DNA of 64,000 nt from Streptomyces sp. MUM 2J. GTDB lineage: Bacteria > Actinomycetota > Actinomycetes > Streptomycetales > Streptomycetaceae. A program made the translations under genes and the position numbers. The stretch's first letter is position 1. The number at the start of each line of letters is the position of its first letter. Below the pieces are notes generated by a model. That model ran no database searches. It saw only the letters and a list, made by a program, of their open reading frames with translations, and was not told where the DNA came from. Shown one piece after another: positions 37,615 to 45,860 of this stretch. The stretch is taken from the NCBI RefSeq assembly GCF_022414535.1, contig NZ_JADWYM010000006.1:124001-188000 (forward strand), written 5' to 3'.

Positions 37615-37803
37615 TCAGTAGGTGGGCGTGTCCAGGCTGCTGAGCCAGTCGTCCAGGTCGTCGCGGCGCACCCGCAGGTGACCGTTGGGCAGCTTCACCA
37701 GCCGCGGCGCCTGCCCGCGTGCGCGCATGCGGTAGAAGGCAGCGCGGCTCATGCCGATCTCGGTGAGGACTTCGGGGAGCTTGAGCATCCGGGGGCGGGC
37801 CAT
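37615..37803 (-). CDS. xis: Excisionase / MerR-like helix-turn-helix (Xis)
   Basis: 62-residue DNA-binding protein. LKLPEVLTEIGMSRAAFYRMRARG is the HTH_17 (excisionase) helix-turn-helix, and LPNGHLRVRRDDLDDWL is the wing and last helix. It should bend attL/attR DNA for excision together with the integrase, whose gene lies 70 bases downstream. ATG 37803 has AAGGAG eight bases upstream; the longer open frame upstream has no support. Confidence 0.92.
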   Translation of the reverse strand: MARPRMLKLPEVLTEIGMSRAAFYRMRARGQAPRLVKLPNGHLRVRRDDLDDWLSSLDTPTY

Positions 37804-37859
37804 TTCACTCCTTGGGGAAGGCGTGGTCCGGTGCTGAGTGAGTTGGAGCGACATTGCTC

Positions 37860-37926
37860 TGAGTCGCGACTCACCGCGACTCAGAGGCGGGTACGCGGCG
37901 TTTGAGTCGCGGTGAGTCACGACTCA
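37860..37926. repeat. Cluster of GAGTCGCG iterons/palindromes
   Basis: Within 67 bases between xis and the 3' end of the helicase gene the octamer GAGTCGCG or its complement CGCGACTC occurs at 37861, 37865, 37875, 37904 and, with one mismatch, 37914. The first two form the perfect palindrome TGAGTCGCGACTCA at 37860-37873. It could be the replication origin of the element or an operator for xis-int. Confidence 0.6.
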
Positions 37927-39335
37927 GGCAGATGTGGTTCGGACGCGGTGAGCGTGATCCCGCTGTACGTGGCGACCTGCCGGCCGTAGGCGTCGCGGGG
38001 GCGCGTGCGGTTGAGCTGGGGGACGACGGAGAGCAGGTTGCGGCCGAAGACCTGTTTGGTCCCGGGGCGGACGCCGTTGTCCTCGGCCCACTCCCGCCAG
38101 ACCATCCACAGCGCATCTACGGGGATGGTGCACGTGGGCCCGGTGGTGCAGCGCTCACGGACGAACGCGCTGGTGGGTGAGGCGGTGTCCTGCATGGTGG
38201 TGATGGCTTCGCGGCTGGACGTCGGTTCGGTGATCCGTCCGCTGTGCTGGAGACGGGCGAGCCCTTCCAGCGACCAGTTCAGGATGCCGGGCATCTCGGC
38301 GGTGAGCCGGTCGGTCAGGGTGGTGTCTTCCTTTCCCAGCCACGACGTGCGCATGCTGAGCAGGATGAACCGCTTGGCGATGACGCCTGAGGAGTCGCCG
38401 AAGTGCGGCAGCTCGTTGGACAGGATCACCAGCCGGGTGGGGAGCTTGCCGGTCCAGGGCTCGCGGTACTTGCGGTCGATGTCGATGGTGTCCTCGCCGG
38501 AAATGGTCAGCAGCCGTTCTACGACCTGCGTGTTGTCGTTGCCGGAGAGGCGGGCGTCGGAGATGACTCCGAGGGGCTTGCCGACCAGGGTGGACAGCCC
38601 GAAGTTGGTGCCGAGTCCGGCGAGGGTCGGGCCGGCGAGGTTCTCCTTGCCGACCAGCGCTTTCAGTACGCGCGCGATGGTGCCCTTACCGGACCGGGTG
38701 GGGCCGACCATGAGCAGGATCTTCTGCTGGTCTGTACGGCCGGACAGGACGTATCCGAACCATTCCTGTACTGCGCGGATGGAGTCGGGGTCATCGGGCC
38801 AGAGCTGGGACAGGAACCCTTCCCAGGTCGGCGCGGTGGCGTTGGGGTCGTAGGCGAAGGGGACGGACACGAGGTTGAAGAAGTCGGGGGTGTGCGGCAG
38901 CAGCGCGCGGTCACGGATGCGGAGCAGGCCGTTGGTGCACGCCACGATCGGGCCGCCGTCCGGCTCGCACGCGTCGGCGTCGTGGAGCCACGCGGGCGCG
39001 TCGGTGTCGGTCGGCAGGAGGGTGATGGCTCCGAGGGCGTCCAGCAGGTTGCTGATTTTCGGTTTGGTGGGGGCCCAGTGGCGTTCCTCGGTCACTCCGT
39101 CCTTGACGGCTACCTGGTAGACGGCGTGCTCAAGGCGCTCGTACATGGCCTTGCGGACCTGGGCTTCGTCGATCTCCCGCCAGCAGGTTCCGTTCCAGCG
39201 CATCCAGGACGCACGCCAGCGCCGGTAGATGAGCTGTCCGTCCTCGGTCTGCCAGTCGGGCAGCAGGCGGCGAGCGACGGCCATTGGATGGGACGGCGCG
39301 GGGAGTTCCTCGGTCTCGGGGGCGGGGCGGTCCAT
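37917..39335 (-). CDS. AICE replication helicase (D5_N/SF3 primase-helicase C-terminal type)
   Basis: 472 residues. The N-terminal ~190 residues are a D5_N-type domain. The SF3 helicase ATPase follows, with Walker A GPTRSGKGTIARVL near residue 212, GKPLGVISDARLSG as the Walker B region, and LVILSNELPHFGDSSGVIAKRF as motif C/sensor. A wing-like C-terminus ends the protein. It pairs with the separate prim-pol protein to replicate the excised element. ATG 39335 overlaps the stop of a 66-codon ORF (TGATG); an upstream ATG at 39377 is less likely. Confidence 0.88.
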   Translation of the reverse strand: MDRPAPETEELPAPSHPMAVARRLLPDWQTEDGQLIYRRWRASWMRWNGTCWREIDEAQVRKAMYERLEHAVYQVAVKDGVTEERHWAPTKPKISNLLDALGAITLLPTDTDAPAWLHDADACEPDGGPIVACTNGLLRIRDRALLPHTPDFFNLVSVPFAYDPNATAPTWEGFLSQLWPDDPDSIRAVQEWFGYVLSGRTDQQKILLMVGPTRSGKGTIARVLKALVGKENLAGPTLAGLGTNFGLSTLVGKPLGVISDARLSGNDNTQVVERLLTISGEDTIDIDRKYREPWTGKLPTRLVILSNELPHFGDSSGVIAKRFILLSMRTSWLGKEDTTLTDRLTAEMPGILNWSLEGLARLQHSGRITEPTSSREAITTMQDTASPTSAFVRERCTTGPTCTIPVDALWMVWREWAEDNGVRPGTKQVFGRNLLSVVPQLNRTRPRDAYGRQVATYSGITLTASEPHLPES

Positions 39336-39535
39336 CACGCGGCATCCCTCCGTTCCTGGGGGCTGATGGTCAGCCACGCGACGGGGTACCGGCCGTCGGC
39401 ACGGCGCGGGTCAGGGCGAAGGGCAGAAAGGACGCCCTTGCGGGCGGCGACCTTCGGTTCGCCCACGGGTGGCTGTGGCGGGCCATGTACGGCGCCCTGA
39501 GGGCCGTTTGCGGGATTCCGTGTTGGTTTGTTCAT
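39335..39535 (-). CDS. Small hypothetical AICE protein
   Basis: 66-residue basic protein of unknown function. Its ATG at 39535 overlaps the prim-pol stop (ATGA), and its own stop overlaps the helicase ATG (TGATG), which argues it is translated. No recognised domain. It has a WLTISPQERRDAA C-terminus and no membrane segment. It may be a replication accessory protein or a linker gene. Confidence 0.65.
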   Translation of the reverse strand: MNKPTRNPANGPQGAVHGPPQPPVGEPKVAARKGVLSALRPDPRRADGRYPVAWLTISPQERRDAA

Positions 39536-40434
39536 GCCACCCGCCCAGAGGGCGTCTGGAGGCCGTTGGTGACCGCGCGGCGGGCGTAGGTCTCCGGGAC
39601 GCCCACGGAGACGGCGGCGGCCACGATCTCTTCCCCGAGTGACTCCAGGGCACAGGGGCCGGGGCATGCGGTGTGCTGGACGGCGAGGAAGCGTGCCGCG
39701 CCGAACGCCTGTGATCCGGCGCCGGATTCGGTCCGGGACCGTACGAGGGTGAGCCCACGTTCCAGACCGGTACGCACGAAGCGCTCGGTGTGTCGGCACC
39801 CGGTGGCGGTATGCCGGTCCCATGGGGTGCTGGGAGAAGACACCACCCCTGCGCGGGCGGGCGTGGTGTCTTCCCTCTCGACCAGCGCGCGCACGGCCGA
39901 CGGCAGCGCGGTCATCGGGCCGGTGCCGTGGCCCAGCCAGCGGGCATACTGCATGCGCGACTTGACGTCGACTCCGGGGCGTGCGGCGTTCGCTGACCGC
40001 ATGGTGCCCCGGTAGATCCAGTGCTCCCCGCGCGTCGTCTCGACAACCCGGGTGGCGGGCAGGGTCTCGCGGGCCCAGGCGACGGCCGCCGTGTCGTCGA
40101 GGTCGACCACGGTCAGTCCGGCGGCGCCGGGGTGGTAGGCGATGGCGGCGGCCCGGTGCCACGCGGACGCCCACGGCGGGGAGGTGATGACGGCCGGGTT
40201 GGTGGTGGCGGCGGCCCACCCATGGCACGGCGCCGGGCACTGGCACGGGCCGGGGTTCTTCATGTGGGGGCGGTCGCCGCACGCGCTGTGCTTGCAGGCG
40301 GGACAGTTGCCGAACGGCACCTTCCCCGCGCGCAGCGGCAGCACGGGCACACCGATGGCGGCCAGCGAGAGTGCGGTGTCCAGCAGGCGCGGATGCTGGC
40401 CGGGCGCTCGCCGAATGTGGGTGGGTTGGGTCAT
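39532..40434 (-). CDS. Bifunctional DNA primase/polymerase (prim-pol)
   Basis: 300 residues. A zinc-binding-type cluster (CPACKHSACGDRPHMKNPGPC-like, beginning near residue 44) precedes the prim-pol core: an acidic VVDLDD motif near residue 109 and VETTRGEHWIYRG, the conserved H-containing block. Such prim-pols, with a partner helicase, replicate RepPP-type AICEs. ATG 40434 has GGAGG upstream. It is the first gene of the replication unit that runs to xis and int. Confidence 0.88.
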   Translation of the reverse strand: MTQPTHIRRAPGQHPRLLDTALSLAAIGVPVLPLRAGKVPFGNCPACKHSACGDRPHMKNPGPCQCPAPCHGWAAATTNPAVITSPPWASAWHRAAAIAYHPGAAGLTVVDLDDTAAVAWARETLPATRVVETTRGEHWIYRGTMRSANAARPGVDVKSRMQYARWLGHGTGPMTALPSAVRALVEREDTTPARAGVVSSPSTPWDRHTATGCRHTERFVRTGLERGLTLVRSRTESGAGSQAFGAARFLAVQHTACPGPCALESLGEEIVAAAVSVGVPETYARRAVTNGLQTPSGRVA

Positions 40435-40472
40435 GCTGGAAGACCTCCGCAGGTCAGTCAGTGGCAGGTGGA

Positions 40473-40515
40473 CAAGGGCGGCCCCGGTTCTTTGGCGAGA
40501 GGGGGGCCGCCCTTG
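40473..40515 (-). terminator. Hairpin upstream of the prim-pol gene
   Basis: AAGGGCGGCCCC (40474-40485) and its complement GGGGCCGCCCTT (about 40503-40514) make a stem between the 40522 gene and the prim-pol gene. It may terminate or attenuate transcription coming from the transfer genes. Confidence 0.6.
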
Positions 40516-40521
40516 GCGTAG

Positions 40522-40989
40522 CTACTGGTGGTCGGTGAGCGTGTGGGCGTACTGCTGGCGGACGTAGGCGCGCGGGTCGCAGATCGCGCCCGGTTGGTCC
40601 ATGTCCAGCAGGAACACGGCCGCCGCTTCGGCGGCCGCGGTGGCGTCGCCGTGCACGGTGCCCGGCTCGTCGAGGAGGGCGATGCGGTCGAGGAGGGCGG
40701 CCTTGCGCAGGTAGAACTCCCGGTCGAGTTGGGTGTAGCACTCGGCGTCGGCGAGGGTGCGGGCGGTCCATCCGATCTCGCTGTTGATGCTGGGGGCGCC
40801 CGCGTATGCCTGTTCGGGGGTGGGCCAGTCCTCGGGGGTGGGGCGGTGGTCGGCGGTGAGGTAGAGGCGGGTGCGTTTGCCGTCGCGGGTCGGGTACCGG
40901 CGCACGTCGCCGGTCGTGAACGCGGCCGTCAGCGTGGTGGTGACGCGGTCGGTGTCGGCGGGGTCGCAGATGACGCGGATCTCGAACAC
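40522..40989 (-). CDS. Hypothetical AICE protein, 155 residues
   Basis: I cannot name its function. It starts with a small ferredoxin-like alpha/beta opening (VFEIRVICDPADTDRVTTTL and a TRLYLTADH strand). It then becomes helical, ending DAAVFL-type helix and ICDPRAYVRQQYAHTLTD. No membrane segment. GTG 40989 is the first plausible start. Related proteins are common on Streptomyces AICEs between the Spd and replication genes. Confidence 0.72.
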   Translation of the reverse strand: MFEIRVICDPADTDRVTTTLTAAFTTGDVRRYPTRDGKRTRLYLTADHRPTPEDWPTPEQAYAGAPSINSEIGWTARTLADAECYTQLDREFYLRKAALLDRIALLDEPGTVHGDATAAAEAAAVFLLDMDQPGAICDPRAYVRQQYAHTLTDHQ

Positions 40990-41003
40990 TGGGGGGCTCC
41001 CTG

Positions 41004-41471
41004 TCAGCCGTGGAAGTGGTTGCGCTTGATGACGGCCTTGCGGATGTTGACCGTGGTCCCGCCGCTGTGGCCGCTCGCGCTGAACACCTGCACGGCGATC
41101 CAGCCGCCGAAGATGACGGCGGCGAGGATGACGAGCTGGGTCACCAGGGCGGTCAGGGCGGTGATGAACGTGGTGAGCATGAGCAGCCCGCCGCACACGG
41201 CGAGGAAGCCGACGCCCCCGAGCGCGATGTTCACCGCCGTTCGGGAGACGGCCGGCTTGTGCGCGACCGGTTCGGCCTTGGCCGGTTCGATGGCGTAGCC
41301 GGTGACGACGCGGCCGTTGGGGAGGACGACGCTCGCCATGGCGGGGATGGTGCCCGGCTGCACGGGCACGATCGGCGCGGTGTGGGCCGGTGTGAGCGGG
41401 GTGGGCGTGTGGACTTCCACACCGGCCGTCTCGTGCCCGGCGGGACGGCTGTACGCGGTGGGTTCGTTCAC
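41004..41471 (-). CDS. SpdB-like plasmid-spread membrane protein
   Basis: 155 residues with two to three hydrophobic segments in the second half (VNIALGGVGFLAVCGGLLML, ALTALVTQLVILAAVIFGGW). The N-terminal ~85 residues are proline-rich and hydrophilic. The position between the 64-residue membrane protein gene and the replication genes fits the Spd proteins that help intramycelial spread of conjugated DNA. GTG 41471 has GGGAG eleven bases upstream. Confidence 0.78.
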   Translation of the reverse strand: MNEPTAYSRPAGHETAGVEVHTPTPLTPAHTAPIVPVQPGTIPAMASVVLPNGRVVTGYAIEPAKAEPVAHKPAVSRTAVNIALGGVGFLAVCGGLLMLTTFITALTALVTQLVILAAVIFGGWIAVQVFSASGHSGGTTVNIRKAVIKRNHFHG

Positions 41472-41487
41472 GGTGCTGGTCTCCCTT

Positions 41488-41682
41488 CTATCGGCCGGCG
41501 TCGGCGAGGGCGCTGGTGACGGCGGTGACGAGCTGGTTGACGGTGTCGCTCGCGTCGGTGCCGGCGAGGTAGAAGCCGAAGAGCGCGACGACGACCGCCG
41601 CACCGCCGCCGACGGCCTTGAAGCGCAGCAGCAGCGCGACGCCGACGGCGAGCAGCAGCACGAGCGAGATGGTGATGTCCAC
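41488..41682 (-). CDS. Small Spd-like membrane protein
   Basis: 64 residues with two hydrophobic segments (ISLVLLLAVGVALLLRF and GGGAAVVVALFGFYLAG) and a short helical tail. Its size and place, 16 bases before the SpdB-like gene, fit the small spread proteins of AICEs and Streptomyces plasmids. No other domain is visible. Confidence 0.75.
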   Translation of the reverse strand: MDITISLVLLLAVGVALLLRFKAVGGGAAVVVALFGFYLAGTDASDTVNQLVTAVTSALADAGR

Positions 41683-41700
41683 GAAGCCTCCGGTCGGGTC

Positions 41701-41952
41701 TCAGCGGGTGCCGGCGCGGTAGGTGCGCGCGGCGCGGTTGTAGATCCAGCGGCCGACGCGTATGCGCTTGCCGGTGGCGTGGCAGCGGCGGCAGTCACGG
41801 CCGCGCTTGGTGTTGCCTTTGCGGTCGGTCTTGAAGGCGTGGCCCATGCCGTCGCACTTGCGGCAGTCCCCGAACGGGCTCAGCCAGCACTTGACGACGT
41901 AACCGAGGGTGACGAGCAGTAGGCAGGCGGAAGCGAGCAGAGCAAGGCTCAT
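41701..41952 (-). CDS. Membrane-anchored DnaJ-type zinc-ribbon protein
   Basis: 83 residues. An N-terminal transmembrane segment (LALLASACLLLVTLGYVVKC) is followed by CRKCDGMGHAF and CRRCHATGKRI, two CxxC knuckles of a DnaJ/CXXCXGXG-type zinc finger with a basic linker between. A conserved AICE small protein of unknown function that lies in the transfer region; it may help assemble the TraB complex (guess). Confidence 0.75.
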   Translation of the reverse strand: MSLALLASACLLLVTLGYVVKCWLSPFGDCRKCDGMGHAFKTDRKGNTKRGRDCRRCHATGKRIRVGRWIYNRAARTYRAGTR

Positions 41953-42094
41953 CAGGGGCCTCTCTGAGGGGGTTGGAGGGGTTTCCGCAGGTCGGCCGCT
42001 AGTTGCTAGCAGCCTGATCAGGGGCGGTTTGGGTCGCTAGCGGGGTCGCTTGCGCAAGCGACGCTCCGTGCTTACGCAAGCGACCCCGGGGGGC

Positions 42095-44332
42095 CTATCC
42101 GGCGTCCCGCTTGTTGTTGCGCTCCGTAATCGCGGTGGCGATGTCCTCGCGCTTGATGCCGCGCTTGTTGACCACCTTGCCGTCGATGCGGCGGCTGATC
42201 TGCTCGGTGGCCACCCCGTACGGCTTGAGCGCGGCGGTGAGCGCTTCGGCCTTGGGCTTGGCCTCCAGCTCTGCCCACGGGCCGTAGACGTCCGGCCGCA
42301 GGTCGGCAAGCCGGTCCACGATGGTCTCGGACCACACCTTGGCCTCGCCCTTGCCGAGCACGGCCGCGACGTCGTCCAGGATCGTCGCGGACGTCTCCGG
42401 GGCGGGGGCCTCGCCGGCCGCGTCGCCGGACAGGGTCCCTTCGGCCTCGCGCAGGGCGGCGGCGCGGGTCAGGATGCGGTCGGCGTCGCGGCCGTCGGCG
42501 AGGTACGTGCGTACGATCCCGGAGTCGTCGGACATGCCCTTGAGCAGACCCACGCCCTTGTGGGACTTCAGCAGCTTCGACGCGTCCAGCCCCTCCGAGT
42601 ACGAGCCCGCACCGAGGATGGTGTCCGACACCTGGTAGGCACCGACCCGCAGCGCGAACCGGGCCTGATGCTGGTCACGCAGCTCCGAGGGGCAAGCCTT
42701 GTCGTCCGGCTTCTGCGTCGCGGTCATCACCGAGACACCGACGGCCGGGGCGACCCGGGCGAGGTAGACCATCAGGGACAGGATCTCCTTGCCGTGCTCG
42801 GGGTGGGTCAGGTACTCCTGCACCTCGTCCACCACGAACAGCGTCAGGGGCATGTTCAGCTTCTTGTCCCGGCTGATCTCCGGGGTGAGCTTGCCCTCCG
42901 GGCAGACGTGCAGCGGCAGTTCGGAGAGCCGGTGGTAGCGGTCTTCGACGTCCGCCTTGAGTTCCCGCAGCGAGGTCAGCAGGTGCTGAACCGGGTCGAA
43001 CCCGTTCTTGGGCACGATGCCGAATCCGATGCGGTGGGCGACTTTGGCGAACGTGCGCCAGTCCGGCGACGCCTTGCCGTCGAACACGTACAGCCTGACG
43101 TACGGGTCCAGCGCGGCGGCGAGGGCGATCGTGCGGGCAGAGAACGTCTTGCCCTGCCGCGGCACGGCGCCGACCAGCAGCGACAGCCACAGCATCGTTG
43201 CCATGACCGGGTTGCCGCGCTCGTCGACACCCCACGGGAACGGCTTCCAGAAGTCCACCCGCGTTGCCCCCAGCAGCGGGGACTTGCCCGATGGCACGGC
43301 GAGCGGGTCACGGTCGGCGATCCAGTACGACACCCTGCGCTCGCTCGTCTCGTCCTTGTCGAGGAAGAGCTGAGTTGCGGCGATGTCCATGCCCGACGCC
43401 ACCTTGGTGTGAGCACTGAGCGCGTCCTTGAAGGACTTGCCGTATGGCAGATCCACGACCACGCGCCAGCCGTCGCCGTCCCGGCCGATCGGGCGCGGGA
43501 ACGCGATCGTCTGATCCTTCGTGGTCAGCCCGGCCACCTCGTGCGCGCGGATGACGATGTCGGAAGACAGCTTGCGCTTGCGGAACGTCACCTTGGCCAG
43601 GTCGATCAGCGGCCGGTCGGCCGGCGCGCCCACCGCACCGAGGGTGGTGGTCAGCGCGGCCACCGTCAGCATGAGCAGCCACGACGGCGCCATGACGTAG
43701 AGGGTGAGCGCGGCGGCGAGGCCGATGGACCCTCCGATCGTGGCCACGATCCCGCGCAGCCTGACGCGGTCGTTGCGTTGCCGGGACAGCTTCAGGTACT
43801 CCGCCGCGTCCTCGTTCGCCACGGAGGCGAGCCTCAGCGTCTTGCCCTCCGCATCGAAGACCCACCGACCGATTGCGGTCGACCACCGCCACGCGCCGCG
43901 CGGCGAGTACATGCAGATCTTCGGCGTGTAGACCAGCGGCAACCGGATCGCGTGATAGCCGACCACGGCGGAGTAGTGCCGGATCGCCCACTTGCGGACG
44001 GCCGTGCGCTGGTCAGGAAGCTTCACCCAGTCCGGCAGCACCGGCATACGGGCCTTGTCCTTGGCCTCCATCCACTCCGCGGCCGAGGGCGGGTAGACCT
44101 CGCGCGGCGGGTCGACCGGCGCCCCGTCGGTCAGGCCGTCGGCCTCCGGGTCGTCGGTGTCGGGGAGTTCGGCCTCCCACTCCCCCGGCTTCACCACACC
44201 CTCGCTCGGGGCGGCCGGGCCGGTGGGGTCGGGGTCGGTCTTCTTCTTCAGCGGGAACGGCACGATGGCGGCCGTCGGCTGTTCGGTGCCCTCCGGGTCC
44301 CCGGCGGGCGTGAAGGTGGTGGTCTCGGTCAC
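42095..44332 (-). CDS. FtsK/SpoIIIE-type DNA translocase, conjugative transfer protein TraB
   Basis: 745 residues. It has an N-terminal cytoplasmic part, two transmembrane segments around IVATIGGSIGLAAALTLYVMA and WLLMLTVAALTTTLGAV, and an FtsK-like motor with Walker A GAVPRQGKT near residue 388 and Walker B LTLFVVDEVQ near 499. The C-terminal winged-helix part ends with a KRDAG tail. In Streptomyces elements a single such hexameric pump moves double-stranded DNA to the recipient. GTG 44332 has AAGGAG nine bases upstream; the longer open frame is unlikely. Confidence 0.92.
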   Translation of the reverse strand: MTETTTFTPAGDPEGTEQPTAAIVPFPLKKKTDPDPTGPAAPSEGVVKPGEWEAELPDTDDPEADGLTDGAPVDPPREVYPPSAAEWMEAKDKARMPVLPDWVKLPDQRTAVRKWAIRHYSAVVGYHAIRLPLVYTPKICMYSPRGAWRWSTAIGRWVFDAEGKTLRLASVANEDAAEYLKLSRQRNDRVRLRGIVATIGGSIGLAAALTLYVMAPSWLLMLTVAALTTTLGAVGAPADRPLIDLAKVTFRKRKLSSDIVIRAHEVAGLTTKDQTIAFPRPIGRDGDGWRVVVDLPYGKSFKDALSAHTKVASGMDIAATQLFLDKDETSERRVSYWIADRDPLAVPSGKSPLLGATRVDFWKPFPWGVDERGNPVMATMLWLSLLVGAVPRQGKTFSARTIALAAALDPYVRLYVFDGKASPDWRTFAKVAHRIGFGIVPKNGFDPVQHLLTSLRELKADVEDRYHRLSELPLHVCPEGKLTPEISRDKKLNMPLTLFVVDEVQEYLTHPEHGKEILSLMVYLARVAPAVGVSVMTATQKPDDKACPSELRDQHQARFALRVGAYQVSDTILGAGSYSEGLDASKLLKSHKGVGLLKGMSDDSGIVRTYLADGRDADRILTRAAALREAEGTLSGDAAGEAPAPETSATILDDVAAVLGKGEAKVWSETIVDRLADLRPDVYGPWAELEAKPKAEALTAALKPYGVATEQISRRIDGKVVNKRGIKREDIATAITERNNKRDAG

Positions 44333-44409
44333 GATGTACCTACTCCTTTGGGAGTTGGGGGCCCGGCCGGTTGCTGTGGAAGGTGGGCGGCCGGGCCCGG
44401 CAGGGGAGG

Positions 44410-45234
44410 TCAGGTCATGCACCATCCGGAGTCACATCCGGAGTCCCACTCGTCGAACGGCAGCGTGTCCACGCCGTCCGGGATCGCCTTGCGCAAGGGC
44501 CGGTTGAACCGGGTCAGCCACACGTGGTTTTTGCCGAGTTCGTCACGGCGGCGGTTGAGGAGTTCTTCGAGCTGGCACGCGCGCTCGAACAGCTCGGGTT
44601 CGTCGCGGCGCATGTCGTGCCAGGTCTCGGGGCGGTGGAACGGGCAGAACCAGCACGACGACTTCGGCGGCACCGGCAAACCGGCCTCGCGGATGATCCG
44701 GGCACAGTCGATACGCCGGATACCGCGTTCCAACAGCGGATACTCGATCCGCTCATGCGGCTCACAGCGCCGGTTGTTGGCCCGGGAGATCTCATCGAGG
44801 CTGATCCCGATCCCGACCGTGGCCGGCGCTTCCTTCGTGGCGCCCCGGCGTTTGAGTTCGTCGCCGATGACCTTGATTTTGAACTGAGCCGTGCACGAAC
44901 GGGTGCCGGGGGCCCCGTTCGACATGCGCACCGGGATCTTCAGCGACCGCGAACCCTCCCGGGTCAGGTCCTGATACAGCGTGCGGACCTCACCCGAGCG
45001 CTTCATCACCCGGTCCAGGACGACCAGCTCAAGGCCGTTGGCTTCGGCGTAGGGGATGGCGTACTTGCGCAGGTAGGCGAGGGTGCCGGGGTGCTCGGAG
45101 TCGTCGCCCACGTTCGCCATGAGGAACGTGCGGAAGTCCAGCTCACCCGTGGCCGCGAGAACCAGGGCGGCCGTCGACTGCACCCCGCCGCCGAAACTGA
45201 ATGCCTTGACCGGCGAGACGACAGGGATGGTCAT
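44410..45234 (-). CDS. PP-loop / PAPS-reductase-like protein
   Basis: 274 residues. The N-terminal PP-loop is FSFGGGVQS (residues 12-20), the nucleotide-binding motif of adenylating sulfur enzymes. Cysteines at 114, 157, 177, the CWFCPFH pair at 194/197, 220 and a CDSGWC tail could bind an iron-sulfur or zinc site. Similar proteins on phages and AICEs are annotated PAPS-reductase family, but sulfate reduction is unlikely. A role in modifying DNA or tRNA is a guess. It is coupled by an ATGA overlap to the GGDEF gene. Confidence 0.8.
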   Translation of the reverse strand: MTIPVVSPVKAFSFGGGVQSTAALVLAATGELDFRTFLMANVGDDSEHPGTLAYLRKYAIPYAEANGLELVVLDRVMKRSGEVRTLYQDLTREGSRSLKIPVRMSNGAPGTRSCTAQFKIKVIGDELKRRGATKEAPATVGIGISLDEISRANNRRCEPHERIEYPLLERGIRRIDCARIIREAGLPVPPKSSCWFCPFHRPETWHDMRRDEPELFERACQLEELLNRRRDELGKNHVWLTRFNRPLRKAIPDGVDTLPFDEWDSGCDSGWCMT

Positions 45235-45860
45235 GACGCCACCTCCGCCGCGCCGCGCCGTCCGGGACGGCGACCGGCCACCGACCCCAGCAGACGCCCG
45301 AGACGGGCCCGGCGAGGACCGGACCGGCCGGACCGCTTGGCCGCGTACATGGCCTCATCGGCGCGGCGCAGCAGCGCGGACAGGTCCTCGCCCGGGTGGT
45401 CGGCGGCCCGTACCCACCCCAGCGACACCGTGGTGTGCACGTCGGGGGCGGTGTCGACCGGCCGGGCGAGGACGCGGGCGAGGGTGTGCAACCGGTCGGG
45501 CATCGTGCCGTCGCGGTCGACGACGACGGCGGCGAATTCATCCCCTCCGAGTCGCCCCGCCACCCCGCCGGGGGTGGTGCCGTGGGCGAGGCGGGCGGCG
45601 ACCGTGGCGAGCAGCACGTCACCGGCAGCATGGCCGAAGCGGTCGTTGATCTGCTTGAAGTGGTCGACGTCCGCCAGCACGACCACGGCGTGCGGGTCGC
45701 GTAGCAGGCGGCGGGCCCGCCGGGTGAACGCATCCCGCGTCCACAACCCGGTGAGCGGGTCACGGCGAGCGGTGGTCAGCCGGGAGTGCAGCCACCGGGC
45801 GTGTACCGCCCACCCGATGACGGGCGGCACGGCCGGTAAGAGCGCGGCGAGGGTGCTCAC
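45231..45860 (-). CDS. GGDEF-domain diguanylate cyclase
   Basis: 209 residues. A short N-terminal hydrophobic segment (LLPAVPPVIGWAV) probably anchors it. The GGDEF domain starts with DPLTGLWTRDAF, continues with VLADVDHFKQINDRFGHAAGD and has an intact GGDEF at residues 105-109. No RxxD inhibitory site precedes it. A catalytically competent c-di-GMP synthase is expected. c-di-GMP blocks Streptomyces development through BldD, so this gene could make the host delay sporulation while the element spreads (inference). It overlaps both neighbours by four bases. Confidence 0.9.
   Translation of the reverse strand: MSTLAALLPAVPPVIGWAVHARWLHSRLTTARRDPLTGLWTRDAFTRRARRLLRDPHAVVVLADVDHFKQINDRFGHAAGDVLLATVAARLAHGTTPGGVAGRLGGDEFAAVVVDRDGTMPDRLHTLARVLARPVDTAPDVHTTVSLGWVRAADHPGEDLSALLRRADEAMYAAKRSGRSGPRRARLGRLLGSVAGRRPGRRGAAEVAS

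Noticed and set aside
37860..37926. CRISPR-like array at the GAGTC repeats
   Set aside because: The repeats are 8 bp with irregular spacing and opposite orientations, unlike CRISPR; no cas genes anywhere in the window.
44410..45234. True assimilatory PAPS reductase
   Set aside because: No sulfate-assimilation genes nearby, the PP-loop is variant (SFGGGVQS), the cysteine pattern differs, and the gene is AICE cargo.
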